A stretch of DNA of 64,000 bases from Roseiarcus sp963835215 (GCA_963835215.1 CAWIES010000004.1:806001-870000); one strand, 5' to 3'; shown: positions 12,523 through 21,118, counted from the first letter of the stretch. Notes: generated by a model not told the origin, from the letters alone. Program-made: numbers and translations.

Positions 12523-14205
12523 ATGGTGTGGAGAAACCTACGCTTCCAAGCCGTCGCCGCGCTACTCGCCGCGACTTGTCTTGCCGGGCAAGCCCTCGCC
12601 CAAACCCCGGCGCCGACGCCGCAAGGGCCGCCGCCCAACCGACTGGCGCTGGTGATCGGCGAGGCCGGCTACGTCGGCGCGCCGCTTCAGACCGCCGGCG
12701 CCGACGCGGCGCTGGTCGCCAAGACGCTAGAGGCCGAAGGCTTCGACGTCAGCGAATTGCACGATCTCAACACGCCCGACCTCGCCGCCGGCTATCAGGC
12801 GTTCCTGGCCAAGGTGCAGGCTGCGCCTCCCGGCGCTGCGGTGATGGTTTACTTGGCCGGCCTCGCCGTCACCGTCGGCTGCGACGACTATCTGTTACCG
12901 GTCGACGCGCAGATCAAAGCGCCCGCCGACGCGCCCGCGATCTCGCTCAGCATGACGAAGGTGATGAGCGACCTTGCGCAGACCGCTTCGCAGGTGCGGA
13001 TCGTGACGCTCGACGGCGCCCGGCCGATTCCCGCCAGCGTCAGCGTCGCGCCGTTTCCCAAGGGGCTGATCCCTTTGGACCCACCGAGCGCGACCACCTT
13101 TGGCCTGTCGGCCGAGATTCACGATTTTGAAGCGCCGCTGAAGCCCGAGGACGCGAACGACCCCTACGCCCTCGCCTTCGCCGACGCATTGCAACAGCCC
13201 TTCGCCGATATCGACGCAACGATGCGCCAGACCCGCGTCGCCACGCACCAGGCGAGCGCCGGCGCGCAGACGCCATGGCACGCGAGCGACCCCTCGACGA
13301 CGCCGTTCTCGTTTGTCTTGGCGCCCGACCCGGCGCAGGCGCAGGCCTTGAGCGCGAACCTGCCCAGCGGCGCCGGCCCGCTCGACGGCCTCGACGCTCA
13401 GGGCGCCTATTGGGCGGCGATCTGGCGCAACACGATTGCCGACTATCAGAACTTCCTCGCCGCCTTCATCGCCAAAGCCTCGCCCGAGCAAATCGCGCGC
13501 GTGCAGGCGTTGTTGGCGCTGCTCCAACAGCCCAACCCGATTTGCGCCGCGCAAGCGCCCGCCGCGCCCGAGCCGCTGATAGCCGGACCGGCGTGCCCTG
13601 AGGGATTCCTGGCCGACGACGGCGCCTGCGCCCCGAGCGGGCCCTATCTGCCCTGCCCGCCCGAAACCTTACCGATCTTCCTGCGCGGTCATCTCGTCTG
13701 TCGAATCGTCCACGCCTGTCCGCCAGAGCTTCACCCGTTCTGGGGCGAGCACGCCTGGCGCTGCGGTCGCCCGCCGAGTTGCAGGCCGGGAGAGCGCGAT
13801 TGCCCGACGCCCAGGCCGACGCCAACTCCGACTCCGTCCTGCCCGCCGGATCGTCGCTGCCCCACGCCGACGCCGACGCCGACTCCGACGCCGACCTGCC
13901 CGCCGGATCGTCGCTGCCCGACGCCGACGCCGACCCCGCTGCCGACTTTGACCCCGATCTTCCAGGTCAAGCCGGCTTGCGTCCCTGGCGTGAACTGCCC
14001 GCCTCCGCCGACGACCCCGCCGGTGGTCGTGCGACGGCCCCACCCTTACGTCCCGTCGCATCCGGGCTGGTATCGCGGTCAGCCCGGATACCCGGGCTAC
14101 GGCGAGCCTGGCTATCGTCGCGACTATTATCTGGCGCCAGCGTCCCTACGCGCGGCCCTATGGCGAGCGTCCCTATGGCGGCGAAGGTTTCCGGCGCTGG
14201 CCTGA
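12523..14205 (+). CDS. Secreted caspase-like (peptidase C14 fold) protein without catalytic His/Cys, proline-rich tail
   Basis: About 560 residues. A signal peptide ends at ALAQ (about residue 27) and is followed by a caspase-p20-like domain: NRLALVIGEAGY, DAALVAKTLEAEGFDV, VMVYLAGLAVTVGCDDYLLPVDA and VRIVTLDGARPIP. In active bacterial metacaspase-like proteins the matching segments read YxxGHG and LDACRxNP. Here the His position is Leu-Ala and the Cys position is Gly, so the dyad is missing. The C-terminal half is Cys/Pro-rich with repeated CPPDRRCPTPTP units, then a Tyr/Gly/Pro-rich end. AAGGAG precedes ATG 12523. Near 14133 one extra G probably shifts the frame; removing it gives an RPYARPYGERPYGG-type tail ending at 14209. 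Confidence 0.72.
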   Translation: MVWRNLRFQAVAALLAATCLAGQALAQTPAPTPQGPPPNRLALVIGEAGYVGAPLQTAGADAALVAKTLEAEGFDVSELHDLNTPDLAAGYQAFLAKVQAAPPGAAVMVYLAGLAVTVGCDDYLLPVDAQIKAPADAPAISLSMTKVMSDLAQTASQVRIVTLDGARPIPASVSVAPFPKGLIPLDPPSATTFGLSAEIHDFEAPLKPEDANDPYALAFADALQQPFADIDATMRQTRVATHQASAGAQTPWHASDPSTTPFSFVLAPDPAQAQALSANLPSGAGPLDGLDAQGAYWAAIWRNTIADYQNFLAAFIAKASPEQIARVQALLALLQQPNPICAAQAPAAPEPLIAGPACPEGFLADDGACAPSGPYLPCPPETLPIFLRGHLVCRIVHACPPELHPFWGEHAWRCGRPPSCRPGERDCPTPRPTPTPTPSCPPDRRCPTPTPTPTPTPTCPPDRRCPTPTPTPLPTLTPIFQVKPACVPGVNCPPPPTTPPVVVRRPHPYVPSHPGWYRGQPGYPGYGEPGYRRDYYLAPASLRAALWRASLWRRRFPALA

Positions 14206-14223
14206 TTAGGAACATTCGGACGA

Positions 14224-14253
14224 GCGCGCGGCCCCGAGTTCGAGGCCGCGCGC
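14224..14253 (+). terminator. Strong GC hairpin after the caspase-like gene
   Basis: A perfect 10-bp stem, GCGCGCGGCC (14224-14233) and GGCCGCGCGC (14244-14253), with a 10-nt loop, lies 15-20 bp after the caspase-like stop. No T-run follows, so it may be a processing or Rho-assisted end rather than an intrinsic terminator. Confidence 0.45.
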
Positions 14254-14348
14254 GCGCATCCTCTGAGCGGACGACGGATCGGCTCGCCGATGCGTCGTCT
14301 GTTTCCCATTCGGCCTCAGCGTCGAACGACGGGCCGCTCGAGACTTCG

Positions 14349-14780
14349 CTAAAGCGCCTTGTCGTCAGATTTGATGAGTATGCAGCCGCCGATCAACCAT
14401 TGCCCGTCCGGTTGCTTCGCCAGCTTGTAAACTGCGGTCCAGACCTGATTGTCGTTGTCGACAAGCGTCGCCGTTATCGCGACGTCGTCGCCATCGACCA
14501 CCGCATCGCCGAAATCGACGCTGCGATGGCGATAAACCGGCGCGTATTTGTCTTTCACCATCGCCATGAAGCCGTCGGAGTCGGCGAACATCGTCTTCAG
14601 CTCCGGCACGGCCAGCGCGTAGGCGGACGCGGCGTCGTCGTGCGCGAATGCGTCAAGTTGACGGGTAACGAGGGCTTTTGCGTCGACCGGGGGTTTCGCG
14701 TCCTCGGCGCCGGCCGGCGCCGCAAAGAGCGCCGCGAACATGACCGCCGCAAGAGCCAATCGTCTCGTCGAATTCGCCAT
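14349..14780 (-). CDS. DUF4864-like exported protein, copy 2
   Basis: A 143-residue protein with an N-terminal signal peptide (LALAAVMFAALFAAPAGAED) and a domain parallel to the 11861-12313 product: VTRQLDAFAHDDAASAYALAVPELK, DKYAPVYRHRSVDFGDAV and DNQVWTAVYKLAKQPDGQWLI. No catalytic motif is evident. It is transcribed towards the caspase-like gene. ATG 14780 was chosen because GGGAGGTCGGGGTC lies just before it and a signal peptide follows; an upstream extension to 14945 is polar and unlikely. The paired copies on both sides of the pseudo-caspase are the main point of interest. Confidence 0.72.
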   Translation of the reverse strand: MANSTRRLALAAVMFAALFAAPAGAEDAKPPVDAKALVTRQLDAFAHDDAASAYALAVPELKTMFADSDGFMAMVKDKYAPVYRHRSVDFGDAVVDGDDVAITATLVDNDNQVWTAVYKLAKQPDGQWLIGGCILIKSDDKAL

Positions 14781-14853
14781 GACCCCGACCTCCCAAGGAC
14801 GCCAAGAGACTATACGTTTCGATCGCGGCAAAGTTTCAACGTCTTGTGACTGT

Positions 14854-15627
14854 TTAGCCGCTCGCCTTGGCCAGGAACGCCAACACGCCAGCCTTATAGG
14901 ATTTGTCGCCGACCGCGAGATTGTGGTCGCGCCCCGCGATCTCAAGCGCTTGACCGTGCGGGAACATCGCCGCCAGACGATGCGGATCGCCCGCCACCTC
15001 GTCGCGCGTCCCCACCGCGACCAGCGCGGGACAGGCGATGCTGGCGACCTCGGCCGCGCTGAGCGTCTGGCGCGAGCCGCGAATGCAGGCGGCGAGCGCC
15101 GGCAGGTCGCTCTTGGTCTGTTCGGCGAAGGCGCGAAACATGCGCTGCATCGGGTCGGTCAAACCCTCGAGCGAAGGCGCCTCCATCGCGTCGGCGATGC
15201 CGAGCGGCAGGCCGACGCCCTCGACCAGATGGACGCCGAGCCCGCCAAGGATCAGCGTCCGCACACGCCCCGGCTCGGCAAGCGCGAGGAAGCTCGCTAT
15301 GCGCGCGCCCATCGAATAGCCCATCACGTCGGCGCGCGGGACGCCGAGATGATCCAAGAGATTGGCCGCGTCACGCGCCATCGTCGCCGAATGATAGGCG
15401 GCGGGGTCGGTCGGCTTGTCGCTTTCGCCATGGCCGCGGTTGTCGAACGCGATCACCCGCCGGCCGTCCTTGGTCAGCGTTTCGACCCAGCGCGGGTTGA
15501 CCCAATTGATGCGATGGTTGGAGGCAAAGCCGTGAATCAGCAGGATCGGTTCGCCACGATCGGGCGCCTCGGGGGCGACATCGATGAAGGCGATGCGCAG
15601 GCCGTCGGAATTGAAAAACGGGACCAT
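14854..15627 (-). CDS. Alpha/beta hydrolase
   Basis: A 257-residue alpha/beta-hydrolase fold protein. It has the oxyanion block LLIHGFAS, the conserved FDNRGHGES, the nucleophile elbow GYSMGA (Ser nucleophile), an acid in VGTRDEVAG and a late histidine in AGRDHNLAV, completing the triad. The closest general type is the 3-oxoadipate enol-lactonase / esterase group, but the substrate cannot be assigned. The start at 15627 (MVPFFNSDG) fits the family N-terminus. A longer frame reaching 15840 would translate through an intergenic repeat and is rejected. Confidence 0.86.
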   Translation of the reverse strand: MVPFFNSDGLRIAFIDVAPEAPDRGEPILLIHGFASNHRINWVNPRWVETLTKDGRRVIAFDNRGHGESDKPTDPAAYHSATMARDAANLLDHLGVPRADVMGYSMGARIASFLALAEPGRVRTLILGGLGVHLVEGVGLPLGIADAMEAPSLEGLTDPMQRMFRAFAEQTKSDLPALAACIRGSRQTLSAAEVASIACPALVAVGTRDEVAGDPHRLAAMFPHGQALEIAGRDHNLAVGDKSYKAGVLAFLAKASG

Positions 15628-15761
15628 GACGCCGCCATAACCCGGGCCGCCGGCCCGCGCCAGCGCCGGCTCGATGGCGCGGGCGGAAGCAGTGGCGCGG
15701 GCGTCCCTGCCCGCGGGCGCGGAGACCCACGCCACGAGACAGCCGAAAACCGCGCAGCCCG

Positions 15762-15808
15762 CCCTCGTCCTTCGAGACGCCGCCTCCGGCGGCTCCTCAG
15801 GATGAGGG
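15762..15808 (-). repeat. 47-bp palindromic repeat, copy A
   Basis: A 47-bp element running CCCTCGTCCTTCGAGACGCC to GATGAGGG, in reverse orientation to copies B and C. It contains the CCGCCTCCGGCGG hairpin core. This element type is scattered in many Hyphomicrobiales intergenic regions. Confidence 0.75.
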
Positions 15809-15833
15809 CTACCAGTTGTGTTGGATACGATTT

Positions 15834-15880
15834 CCCTCATTGTGAGGAGCGGCCGGAGGCGGCGGTTCGAACCATGAGGG
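15834..15880 (+). repeat. 47-bp palindromic repeat, copy B
   Basis: It runs CCCTCATTGTGAGGAGC to ACCATGAGGG and has the same 47-bp length as copies A and C. It differs from copy C at a few positions (ATTGTG versus ATGGTG, GGTTCG versus GTCTCG). Copies B and C share further bases upstream (CGATTT), so the duplicated unit is slightly longer than 47 bp, with a 73-bp period. The 15628-16005 gap holds only these repeats. Confidence 0.75.
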
Positions 15881-15906
15881 CTGCCGATTTGCGTTCGATG
15901 CGATTT

Positions 15907-15953
15907 CCCTCATGGTGAGGAGCCGCCGGAGGCGGCGTCTCGAACCATGAGGG
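15907..15953 (+). repeat. 47-bp palindromic repeat, copy C
   Basis: It runs CCCTCATGGTGAGGAGCC to ACCATGAGGG, with a central CCGCCGGAGGCGG hairpin. It lies about 50 bp ahead of the DUF1304 gene. See copies A and B. Confidence 0.75.
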
Positions 15954-16005
15954 GCCGCCGCTTCTTTTTCGGCGGCCTGTTCATGCATCCCGGGGAAGGA
16001 CTCGC

Positions 16006-16368
16006 ATGAATACCGTCGCCGTCGTCCTGACCGCCCTGGTCGCGCTTGAGCATTTGGGCTTTCTCGGGCTCGAAATGTTCGCCTGGACCCTGCCGCTCGG
16101 CCAGCGCGTCTTTCACACCACGCCCGAGTTCGCCAAGGCGAGTGCGGCGCTGGCCGCCAACCAGGGGCTCTACAACGGCTTCCTCGCCGCCGGTCTCGTG
16201 TTTGCGCTTTGGCGCGGCGATATCGGCGCGCAAGTGTTCGTGCTCGCCTGCGTCGTCGTCGCTGGCGTCTATGGCGCGGCGACGGTTTTCCGCAATATCC
16301 TGTTGGTTCAGGCGCTGCCGGCCGCCCTCGCGATCGCAGCGACGCTCGCCGCGCGTTACGCCGTCTGA
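16006..16368 (+). CDS. DUF1304 family membrane protein
   Basis: A 120-residue protein with four predicted membrane helices and the DUF1304 hallmarks: an early ALEHLGFLGLEMFAW segment, then LAANQGLYNGFLAAGL and a third block VAGVYGAATV. The function of the family is unknown; it is a small inner-membrane protein. The start at 16006 follows GGGGAAGGACTCGC. The gene ends 12 bp before the isovaleryl-CoA dehydrogenase start, so they may share a transcript, though a functional link is not evident. Confidence 0.85.
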   Translation: MNTVAVVLTALVALEHLGFLGLEMFAWTLPLGQRVFHTTPEFAKASAALAANQGLYNGFLAAGLVFALWRGDIGAQVFVLACVVVAGVYGAATVFRNILLVQALPAALAIAATLAARYAV

Positions 16369-16380
16369 GGCGCCGCCGCC

Positions 16381-17553
16381 ATGATCGCCAATCGCCCCTC
16401 TGGCCTCAACTTCGATCTCGGCGAGAGCGCCGACATGATCCGCAATTCGACGCGCGATTTCGCGCGCAAGGAAATCGCTCCCCGCGCGGCCGAGATCGAT
16501 CGCGACAATCTCTTCCCGCGCGATCTCTGGCCGAAGATGGGCGCGCTCGGCCTGCACGGCGTCACTGCGCCGGAGGAATACGGCGGTCTTGGCCTTGGCT
16601 ATCTTCACCATTGCCTGGCGATGGAGGAAGTCTCGCGCGCCTCGGCCTCGGTTGGCCTCTCGTATGGCGCGCATTCCAACCTGTGCATCAATCAGATCGC
16701 CCGCAACGGCAGTGAGGCGCAGAAGCGGCGCTATCTGCCCAAGCTGATCTCGGGCGAGCACGTCGGCGCGCTCGCCATGTCGGAGCCGGCGGCCGGCTCG
16801 GACGTCGTGGCGATGGCGACGCGGGCGGAAAAGAAGGGCGATCGCTTCATCCTCAATGGGACGAAGATGTGGATCACCAACGGTCCGCTCGCCGACACGC
16901 TGATCGTCTACGCCAAGAGCGACCCCGCCGCCGGTCCGCGCGGCATCAGCGCCTTCCTGATCGAGCGCGCCATGAAGGGATTTCGCGCCGGGGTGAAGCT
17001 CGACAAGCTCGGCATGCGCGGCTCCGACACTTCGGAATTGATCTTTGAAGATTGCGAAGTCCCGGCGGAAAATCTAGTTGGCGCGCTCGGCAAGGGCGTC
17101 AGCGTGCTGATGAGCGGGCTCGACTACGAGCGCGCGGTGCTCGCGGCCGGTCCGCTCGGCATCATGCAGGGCGCCATGGACATCGTGCTGCCCTATGTCC
17201 ACGAGCGCAAGCAGTTCGGTCAGCCGATCGGCGAATTCCAGCTCGTGCAGGGCAAGCTCGCCGACATGTATGTGACGATGAACGCCGCCCGCGCCTACGT
17301 CTACGCGGTGGCCAAAGCCTGCGATCGCGGCGAGACGACGCGCGAAGACGCCGCCGGCGCGATCCTCTACGCCGCCGAGCGCGCCACCCAGATCGCCCTT
17401 GACGCGATCCAGTTGCTGGGTGGAAACGGCTACACCAACGACTATCCGGTCGGGCGCCTGCTGCGCGACGCCAAGCTCTACGAGATCGGCGCGGGAACCA
17501 GCGAGATCAGGCGCATGTTGATTGGTCGCGAACTGTTTGCAAAGAGCGAGTAA
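16381..17553 (+). CDS. ivd: Isovaleryl-CoA dehydrogenase-type acyl-CoA dehydrogenase
   Basis: An FAD-dependent acyl-CoA dehydrogenase of 390 residues, probably oxidising isovaleryl-CoA to 3-methylcrotonyl-CoA in leucine breakdown. Family blocks visible are EEYGGLGLGYLHHCLAMEE, the FAD-binding AMSEPAAGSD and MWITNGP, and the C-terminal QLLGGNGYTNDYPVGRLLRDAKLYEIGAGTSE (split here only for reference: QLLGGNGYTNDY and GRLLRDAKLYEI). The glutamate in SGLDYERAVLAAGP matches the catalytic Glu position specific to isovaleryl-CoA dehydrogenases rather than the C-terminal position of most paralogues. No methylcrotonyl-CoA carboxylase genes follow, unlike the usual leucine operon. Confidence 0.9.
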   Translation: MIANRPSGLNFDLGESADMIRNSTRDFARKEIAPRAAEIDRDNLFPRDLWPKMGALGLHGVTAPEEYGGLGLGYLHHCLAMEEVSRASASVGLSYGAHSNLCINQIARNGSEAQKRRYLPKLISGEHVGALAMSEPAAGSDVVAMATRAEKKGDRFILNGTKMWITNGPLADTLIVYAKSDPAAGPRGISAFLIERAMKGFRAGVKLDKLGMRGSDTSELIFEDCEVPAENLVGALGKGVSVLMSGLDYERAVLAAGPLGIMQGAMDIVLPYVHERKQFGQPIGEFQLVQGKLADMYVTMNAARAYVYAVAKACDRGETTREDAAGAILYAAERATQIALDAIQLLGGNGYTNDYPVGRLLRDAKLYEIGAGTSEIRRMLIGRELFAKSE

Positions 17554-17582
17554 ACGAAGCTTTGCGAGCCTCGGAGACCCCA

Positions 17583-18938
17583 ATGTTCAACAGCGCAAAA
17601 TTCGGATTGATGGCCGCCTGCCTTTTGGCGCCGCTGCACGCCGGCGCCCAGACCGCCACCAACATGGCGGTCCTGAACGGGCTCGCGCCCGTCGCGGCGC
17701 TCACCAAGACACAGGCCGGCCAGGCGGCGCTGACGGCGAACCTGGTCGTGACGGGCGGCATCCAGACCGGCGCCCTGCGCCAGACGACGCTGCTGCCCTT
17801 CGCCGATCAGCAGCAGCAGGCGCTCAAGGACGCCTTTATCACCGGGGGCGATTTCGCCGATCTCGCCGATGGCCTGGGGACGACGCTCGGCTCAGCCTAT
17901 CTGGCGCGCGCCCACTACAAGGATCGCGGGCATTTCACCAATGTCTCGCCGGCGCTCGCCAAACTGATCGCCTACACCAACTTGACGGCCAGCTTTGATT
18001 CTGGGTCCGGAAAATACTTCTTCGCCAACCTGACCACCGACGGCAAAACGCCGGTCTCCGCCGATGCGACCGCGATCATGACCGCGATCGGCGGCGCGCC
18101 CGACGTATTTGGCCGCGCCTATGGCCGCCCCGCCGGCGGGCCCGGCGCCGACCTGTTTGGCGACTCGCGACCGTTCCAGACCGAGCCCTCGGTCACGCTG
18201 TTCATCGGACCCGACTATTTCAACGCGCCCGCGGACAACGCCACTTACAACCGCGGGCCGACCATGAATCTGGTCGACAGCCCGTCCTTCCCCAGCGGCC
18301 ACACCACCTACGGCTACGCGGGATCGCTGGTCCTCGCGCTGCTCGCGCCCGAACGCTATCAGCAGATGATCGTCAGGGGCGCCGAATACGGCAATGATCG
18401 CATCATCATGGGCGCGCATTATGCGATGGACGTGCTCGGCGGTCGGACCCTGGCGATGTACGATGTCGCGCACCTGCTCGCCAATGATCCGGCCTATGTC
18501 GGGCAATCGCCGGGGGGCGCGCCGGTCATCGCCGATTACCAGGACGCGGTGAAGACGGGCCGCGCGGAACTGAAGGCCGCGCTCGAGCAGGGCTGCGGCG
18601 ACGCGATCGCTTCCTGCGCGCGCGACGACACCAGCCGCTTCAGCGACGCCGCGCTCAACGAGGCCTTCTATCTGACCACTCAGACCTATGGCCTGCCGGT
18701 AGTGCACGAGAAAACCGCCAACACGGTCGAGGATGTCGGCAAGCTCGCCCCCGAGGCCGGGAACCTGCTGACCGCCGCCTTCCCGTCGCTGACGCTGGAA
18801 CAGGCCGATCAGATCCTGACCGAAACGGAAGGGCCCGGTGGCGGCTTCCTCGACAATGGTTCGTCCTTCGGCCTCTATTCCCGGCTCAACCTCTATGCGG
18901 CGGCGGGCCTGGCGGCGCAGCGCGCGCCCGCCCCATGA
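17583..18938 (+). CDS. Secreted PAP2-superfamily acid phosphatase
   Basis: A 451-residue protein with a signal peptide (cleavage near HAGAQ) and a PAP2 / bacterial class A acid phosphatase domain in the middle. The conserved blocks are SPSFPSGHTTYGYAG, with the proton-donor His, and GNDRIIMGAHYAMDVLGGR, carrying the catalytic His-Asp pair. A C-terminal extension of about 150 residues has two cysteine pairs (EQGCGDAIASCA). It is expected to dephosphorylate organic phosphates in the periplasm or outside the cell. The start at 17583 was chosen because of the signal peptide. It stands 29 bp after ivd. Confidence 0.87.
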   Translation: MFNSAKFGLMAACLLAPLHAGAQTATNMAVLNGLAPVAALTKTQAGQAALTANLVVTGGIQTGALRQTTLLPFADQQQQALKDAFITGGDFADLADGLGTTLGSAYLARAHYKDRGHFTNVSPALAKLIAYTNLTASFDSGSGKYFFANLTTDGKTPVSADATAIMTAIGGAPDVFGRAYGRPAGGPGADLFGDSRPFQTEPSVTLFIGPDYFNAPADNATYNRGPTMNLVDSPSFPSGHTTYGYAGSLVLALLAPERYQQMIVRGAEYGNDRIIMGAHYAMDVLGGRTLAMYDVAHLLANDPAYVGQSPGGAPVIADYQDAVKTGRAELKAALEQGCGDAIASCARDDTSRFSDAALNEAFYLTTQTYGLPVVHEKTANTVEDVGKLAPEAGNLLTAAFPSLTLEQADQILTETEGPGGGFLDNGSSFGLYSRLNLYAAAGLAAQRAPAP

Positions 18939-19017
18939 TTTGACGATCGGCGCCCGCGCGGGATTGTTAGGCGCGAAAGGCCACCGAGCGGCGCGGCCTG
19001 ACGACGAGGCGCTGAAC

Positions 19018-20400
19018 TTGGGGCGAGAGGAAACAGAACTCCGAGCGGGCGGCGCCAAGCCACGAATCTCGCATGACTCGGAATTGTCCGCCGCTCTCGT
19101 TGTTTTTGCTGCGTTGGCGGCGGTGCTGGTCATCTGGATCGGTTGGCGGGCGAGCGTTCCGCTCGAGATCAATGTCAACGAGCCCTGGAACGCGTGGCAC
19201 GCGCACGACGCCTTCGCCTTCGATCGACTCTACCCGCCACGAGGCGCGCTGACCCTCAACAATTACCCGCCGCTGTCCTTCATCGTCTTGCATCTGCTGG
19301 CGCCACTTTTTCCCAACGCCATCGTCGCGGGCAGAGCGCTGTCGCTGCTTTCCATTCTGCTCACCGGAGCGGCGAGCTACGCGTGCGCGCGCGAAATCGG
19401 CGCCGAGAGGCGGGCCGCCGCGCTTGGCGCGCTGTGGTTCGTCGCCACGGTCATTCGCTTCCTCCCCGAATACGCCGGCATGAACGATCCCAATCTGCTC
19501 GGGCTCGCCGTGACGGCATGGGCGTTCTATCTGTTTCTCTCGGCGCGGCTCGCCAGCACGATCTACGTCGCGTTTTTCCTGATGGCCGTCGCTGGCCTGA
19601 TCAAGCACAATCTCCTCGCCGTTCCGCTCGCAGCGCTCGGCTATCTCGCGCTGACGCGTCCCGGCCTTGCGCTGCGAAGCGCGGTCTTCGGCGGCGCAGT
19701 TTGCATCATGCTCGCCGCACTCGCCCTCGCGGCCTATGGCTGGAGCTTCGTCGACGACATGACCGCGCCGCGGCACATCTACTGGCTGCGCCCATTCGCC
19801 ACGCTCGGCCATTTGCAATGGGTTGCGCTGGTCTGGCCGTTCTGGCTCGTCTGGCTGCGATCGTCCGATGACGTCCGCGCCAAGCGGATCACGGTCACGT
19901 TGGTCGTCGCTGGATTCGTGATCTGGTGGCTTTGCAAGCTCGGGGCCGGCGTCAACGAAAACGTCCAATTCGAATTGGTGTTCGCGACCTCCCTTTGCGT
20001 CGCCGTGACGGTCGGCGCGCTCTATCGCTATCGCCTCGCGACCCCGCTTGGCGCCGTCACGCTGTCGGCCGTTTTCTGCCTCGCCCTGCTCGTGCGTCTG
20101 CTGGCTGCGGCGCCGAACGACCCCTATTTGCTGCTTGTCAGCCCAGACTTCCGCTCGGCGATCGCCGAACGCGCGAAAATTGTCGAAAGCGAAGTGGAAC
20201 GCGTTCGAGCGATCGCCGACCCGGTCTCGTGTTCGATCCACACGGTGTGTTACCTCGCCGGCAAGGCCTACGTCTTCGACCAATTTTCCGCCGACCAACA
20301 GATCGCGACCGGGCGGGCGACGCGCGAGCAGATCGCCGCCGAGGAGAGCGGCATCCGTTTCGAGCCGATCGATCCCAGCGCTCGGTGGGGCGCTCAATAG
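19018..20400 (+). CDS. Multi-pass membrane protein, GT-C glycosyltransferase-like
   Basis: About 460 residues with roughly ten hydrophobic helices. The layout is that of GT-C glycosyltransferases (ArnT/PMT type): one N-terminal helix, a first periplasmic loop with acidic residues (EINVNEPWNAWHAHDAF), a NNYPPLSFIVLHLLA segment, and a C-terminal soluble tail of about 100 residues with two cysteines (VSCSIHTVCYL). The sugar donor and acceptor are unknown. No ATG precedes the first helix in this frame without overlapping the previous gene. TTG 19018, after GAGG, is my choice; TTG 19084 is an alternative. The start is the weak part of this call. Confidence 0.68.
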   Translation: MGREETELRAGGAKPRISHDSELSAALVVFAALAAVLVIWIGWRASVPLEINVNEPWNAWHAHDAFAFDRLYPPRGALTLNNYPPLSFIVLHLLAPLFPNAIVAGRALSLLSILLTGAASYACAREIGAERRAAALGALWFVATVIRFLPEYAGMNDPNLLGLAVTAWAFYLFLSARLASTIYVAFFLMAVAGLIKHNLLAVPLAALGYLALTRPGLALRSAVFGGAVCIMLAALALAAYGWSFVDDMTAPRHIYWLRPFATLGHLQWVALVWPFWLVWLRSSDDVRAKRITVTLVVAGFVIWWLCKLGAGVNENVQFELVFATSLCVAVTVGALYRYRLATPLGAVTLSAVFCLALLVRLLAAAPNDPYLLLVSPDFRSAIAERAKIVESEVERVRAIADPVSCSIHTVCYLAGKAYVFDQFSADQQIATGRATREQIAAEESGIRFEPIDPSARWGAQ

Positions 20401-20407
20401 GTGCGCG

Positions 20408-21118
20408 CTAAATCATGCCGACCGCCGCCGCGATCAGCGCGGCGTTGTCCGCCGCGCGCTCGCCGCTTGGCAGATCGAGACCGTCTTCGAGGCCGATCCG
20501 CGCGTCGAGCCCGCGCCGCAGCGCCTCGCGATACAGCGGCCACATGGTCGCGTCAGCGCCGTGGAGCAGACGCGGCAGCCTCGAGCCAGCCCGATCGAGC
20601 GTGTCGATGACGCCCGCGAGCGCCTTCATCGCGTCGGCGAGGTTTTGCTCGTTGATCTCGATCAACACCCGCAGACACGCCCCGACGTCATCAAGTGCGA
20701 CGAAACGCGCGGCGTCGGCTGGCGACCAAAGGCCAGCCTCGATGCGGATACCCATGTTCGCCATCAGCGCGATGACGTCGGGCGCGTCCTCCTCGACGAG
20801 ATTGACGGAGACATAGTCGGGCAGAATCGACCATGCGCGCATCGACGCATGCCGCGCCCGGCCGCCCGGGCGAATCGGCGAGCGCGTCGAAACGCCGACC
20901 TGCGTCCCCGGAACCGCTAGGCGAATGGCCCGTAGCGCGTCGGCGATATCGCGAGCCTCGAGACTCTCGGCGCCGTCCGCCCCCCTTGGGTGCACGTGCA
21001 GCTCGCGTGCGCCCGCCCGCACGACCGCCGCAGCGTCGCGCGCCAGTTCGTCAGCCGTCTGCGGCACATTGGGGTGAGCGGAGCGGATGCGACCGCCGTT
21101 GAGACAGGCTTGCAGCAT
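20408..21118 (-). CDS. Beta-keto acid cleavage enzyme family (BKACE, DUF849), short form
   Basis: A 236-residue TIM-barrel protein of the BKACE family, zinc-dependent enzymes that split beta-keto acids with acetyl-CoA. The expected metal-binding segment LHVHPRGADGAES is present near residue 39, as are the VSTRSPI and YVSVNLVEED blocks and a C-terminal IGLEDGLDLPSG. At 236 residues it is shorter than typical 270-310 residue members, so it belongs to the compact subgroup. The substrate is unknown. It is convergent with the membrane-protein gene, with only 7 bp between stops. Confidence 0.8.
   Translation of the reverse strand: MLQACLNGGRIRSAHPNVPQTADELARDAAAVVRAGARELHVHPRGADGAESLEARDIADALRAIRLAVPGTQVGVSTRSPIRPGGRARHASMRAWSILPDYVSVNLVEEDAPDVIALMANMGIRIEAGLWSPADAARFVALDDVGACLRVLIEINEQNLADAMKALAGVIDTLDRAGSRLPRLLHGADATMWPLYREALRRGLDARIGLEDGLDLPSGERAADNAALIAAAVGMI

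Noticed and set aside
13800..13960. Short-period GACGCCGAC repeats as a possible CRISPR or VNTR
   Set aside because: They are in-frame codons for Thr-Pro runs in the caspase-like tail; no spacers exist.
12523..14205. Caspase-like gene as part of an antiphage or CRISPR-linked defence system
   Set aside because: The protein is exported and lacks catalytic residues, and no defence partner gene is nearby.
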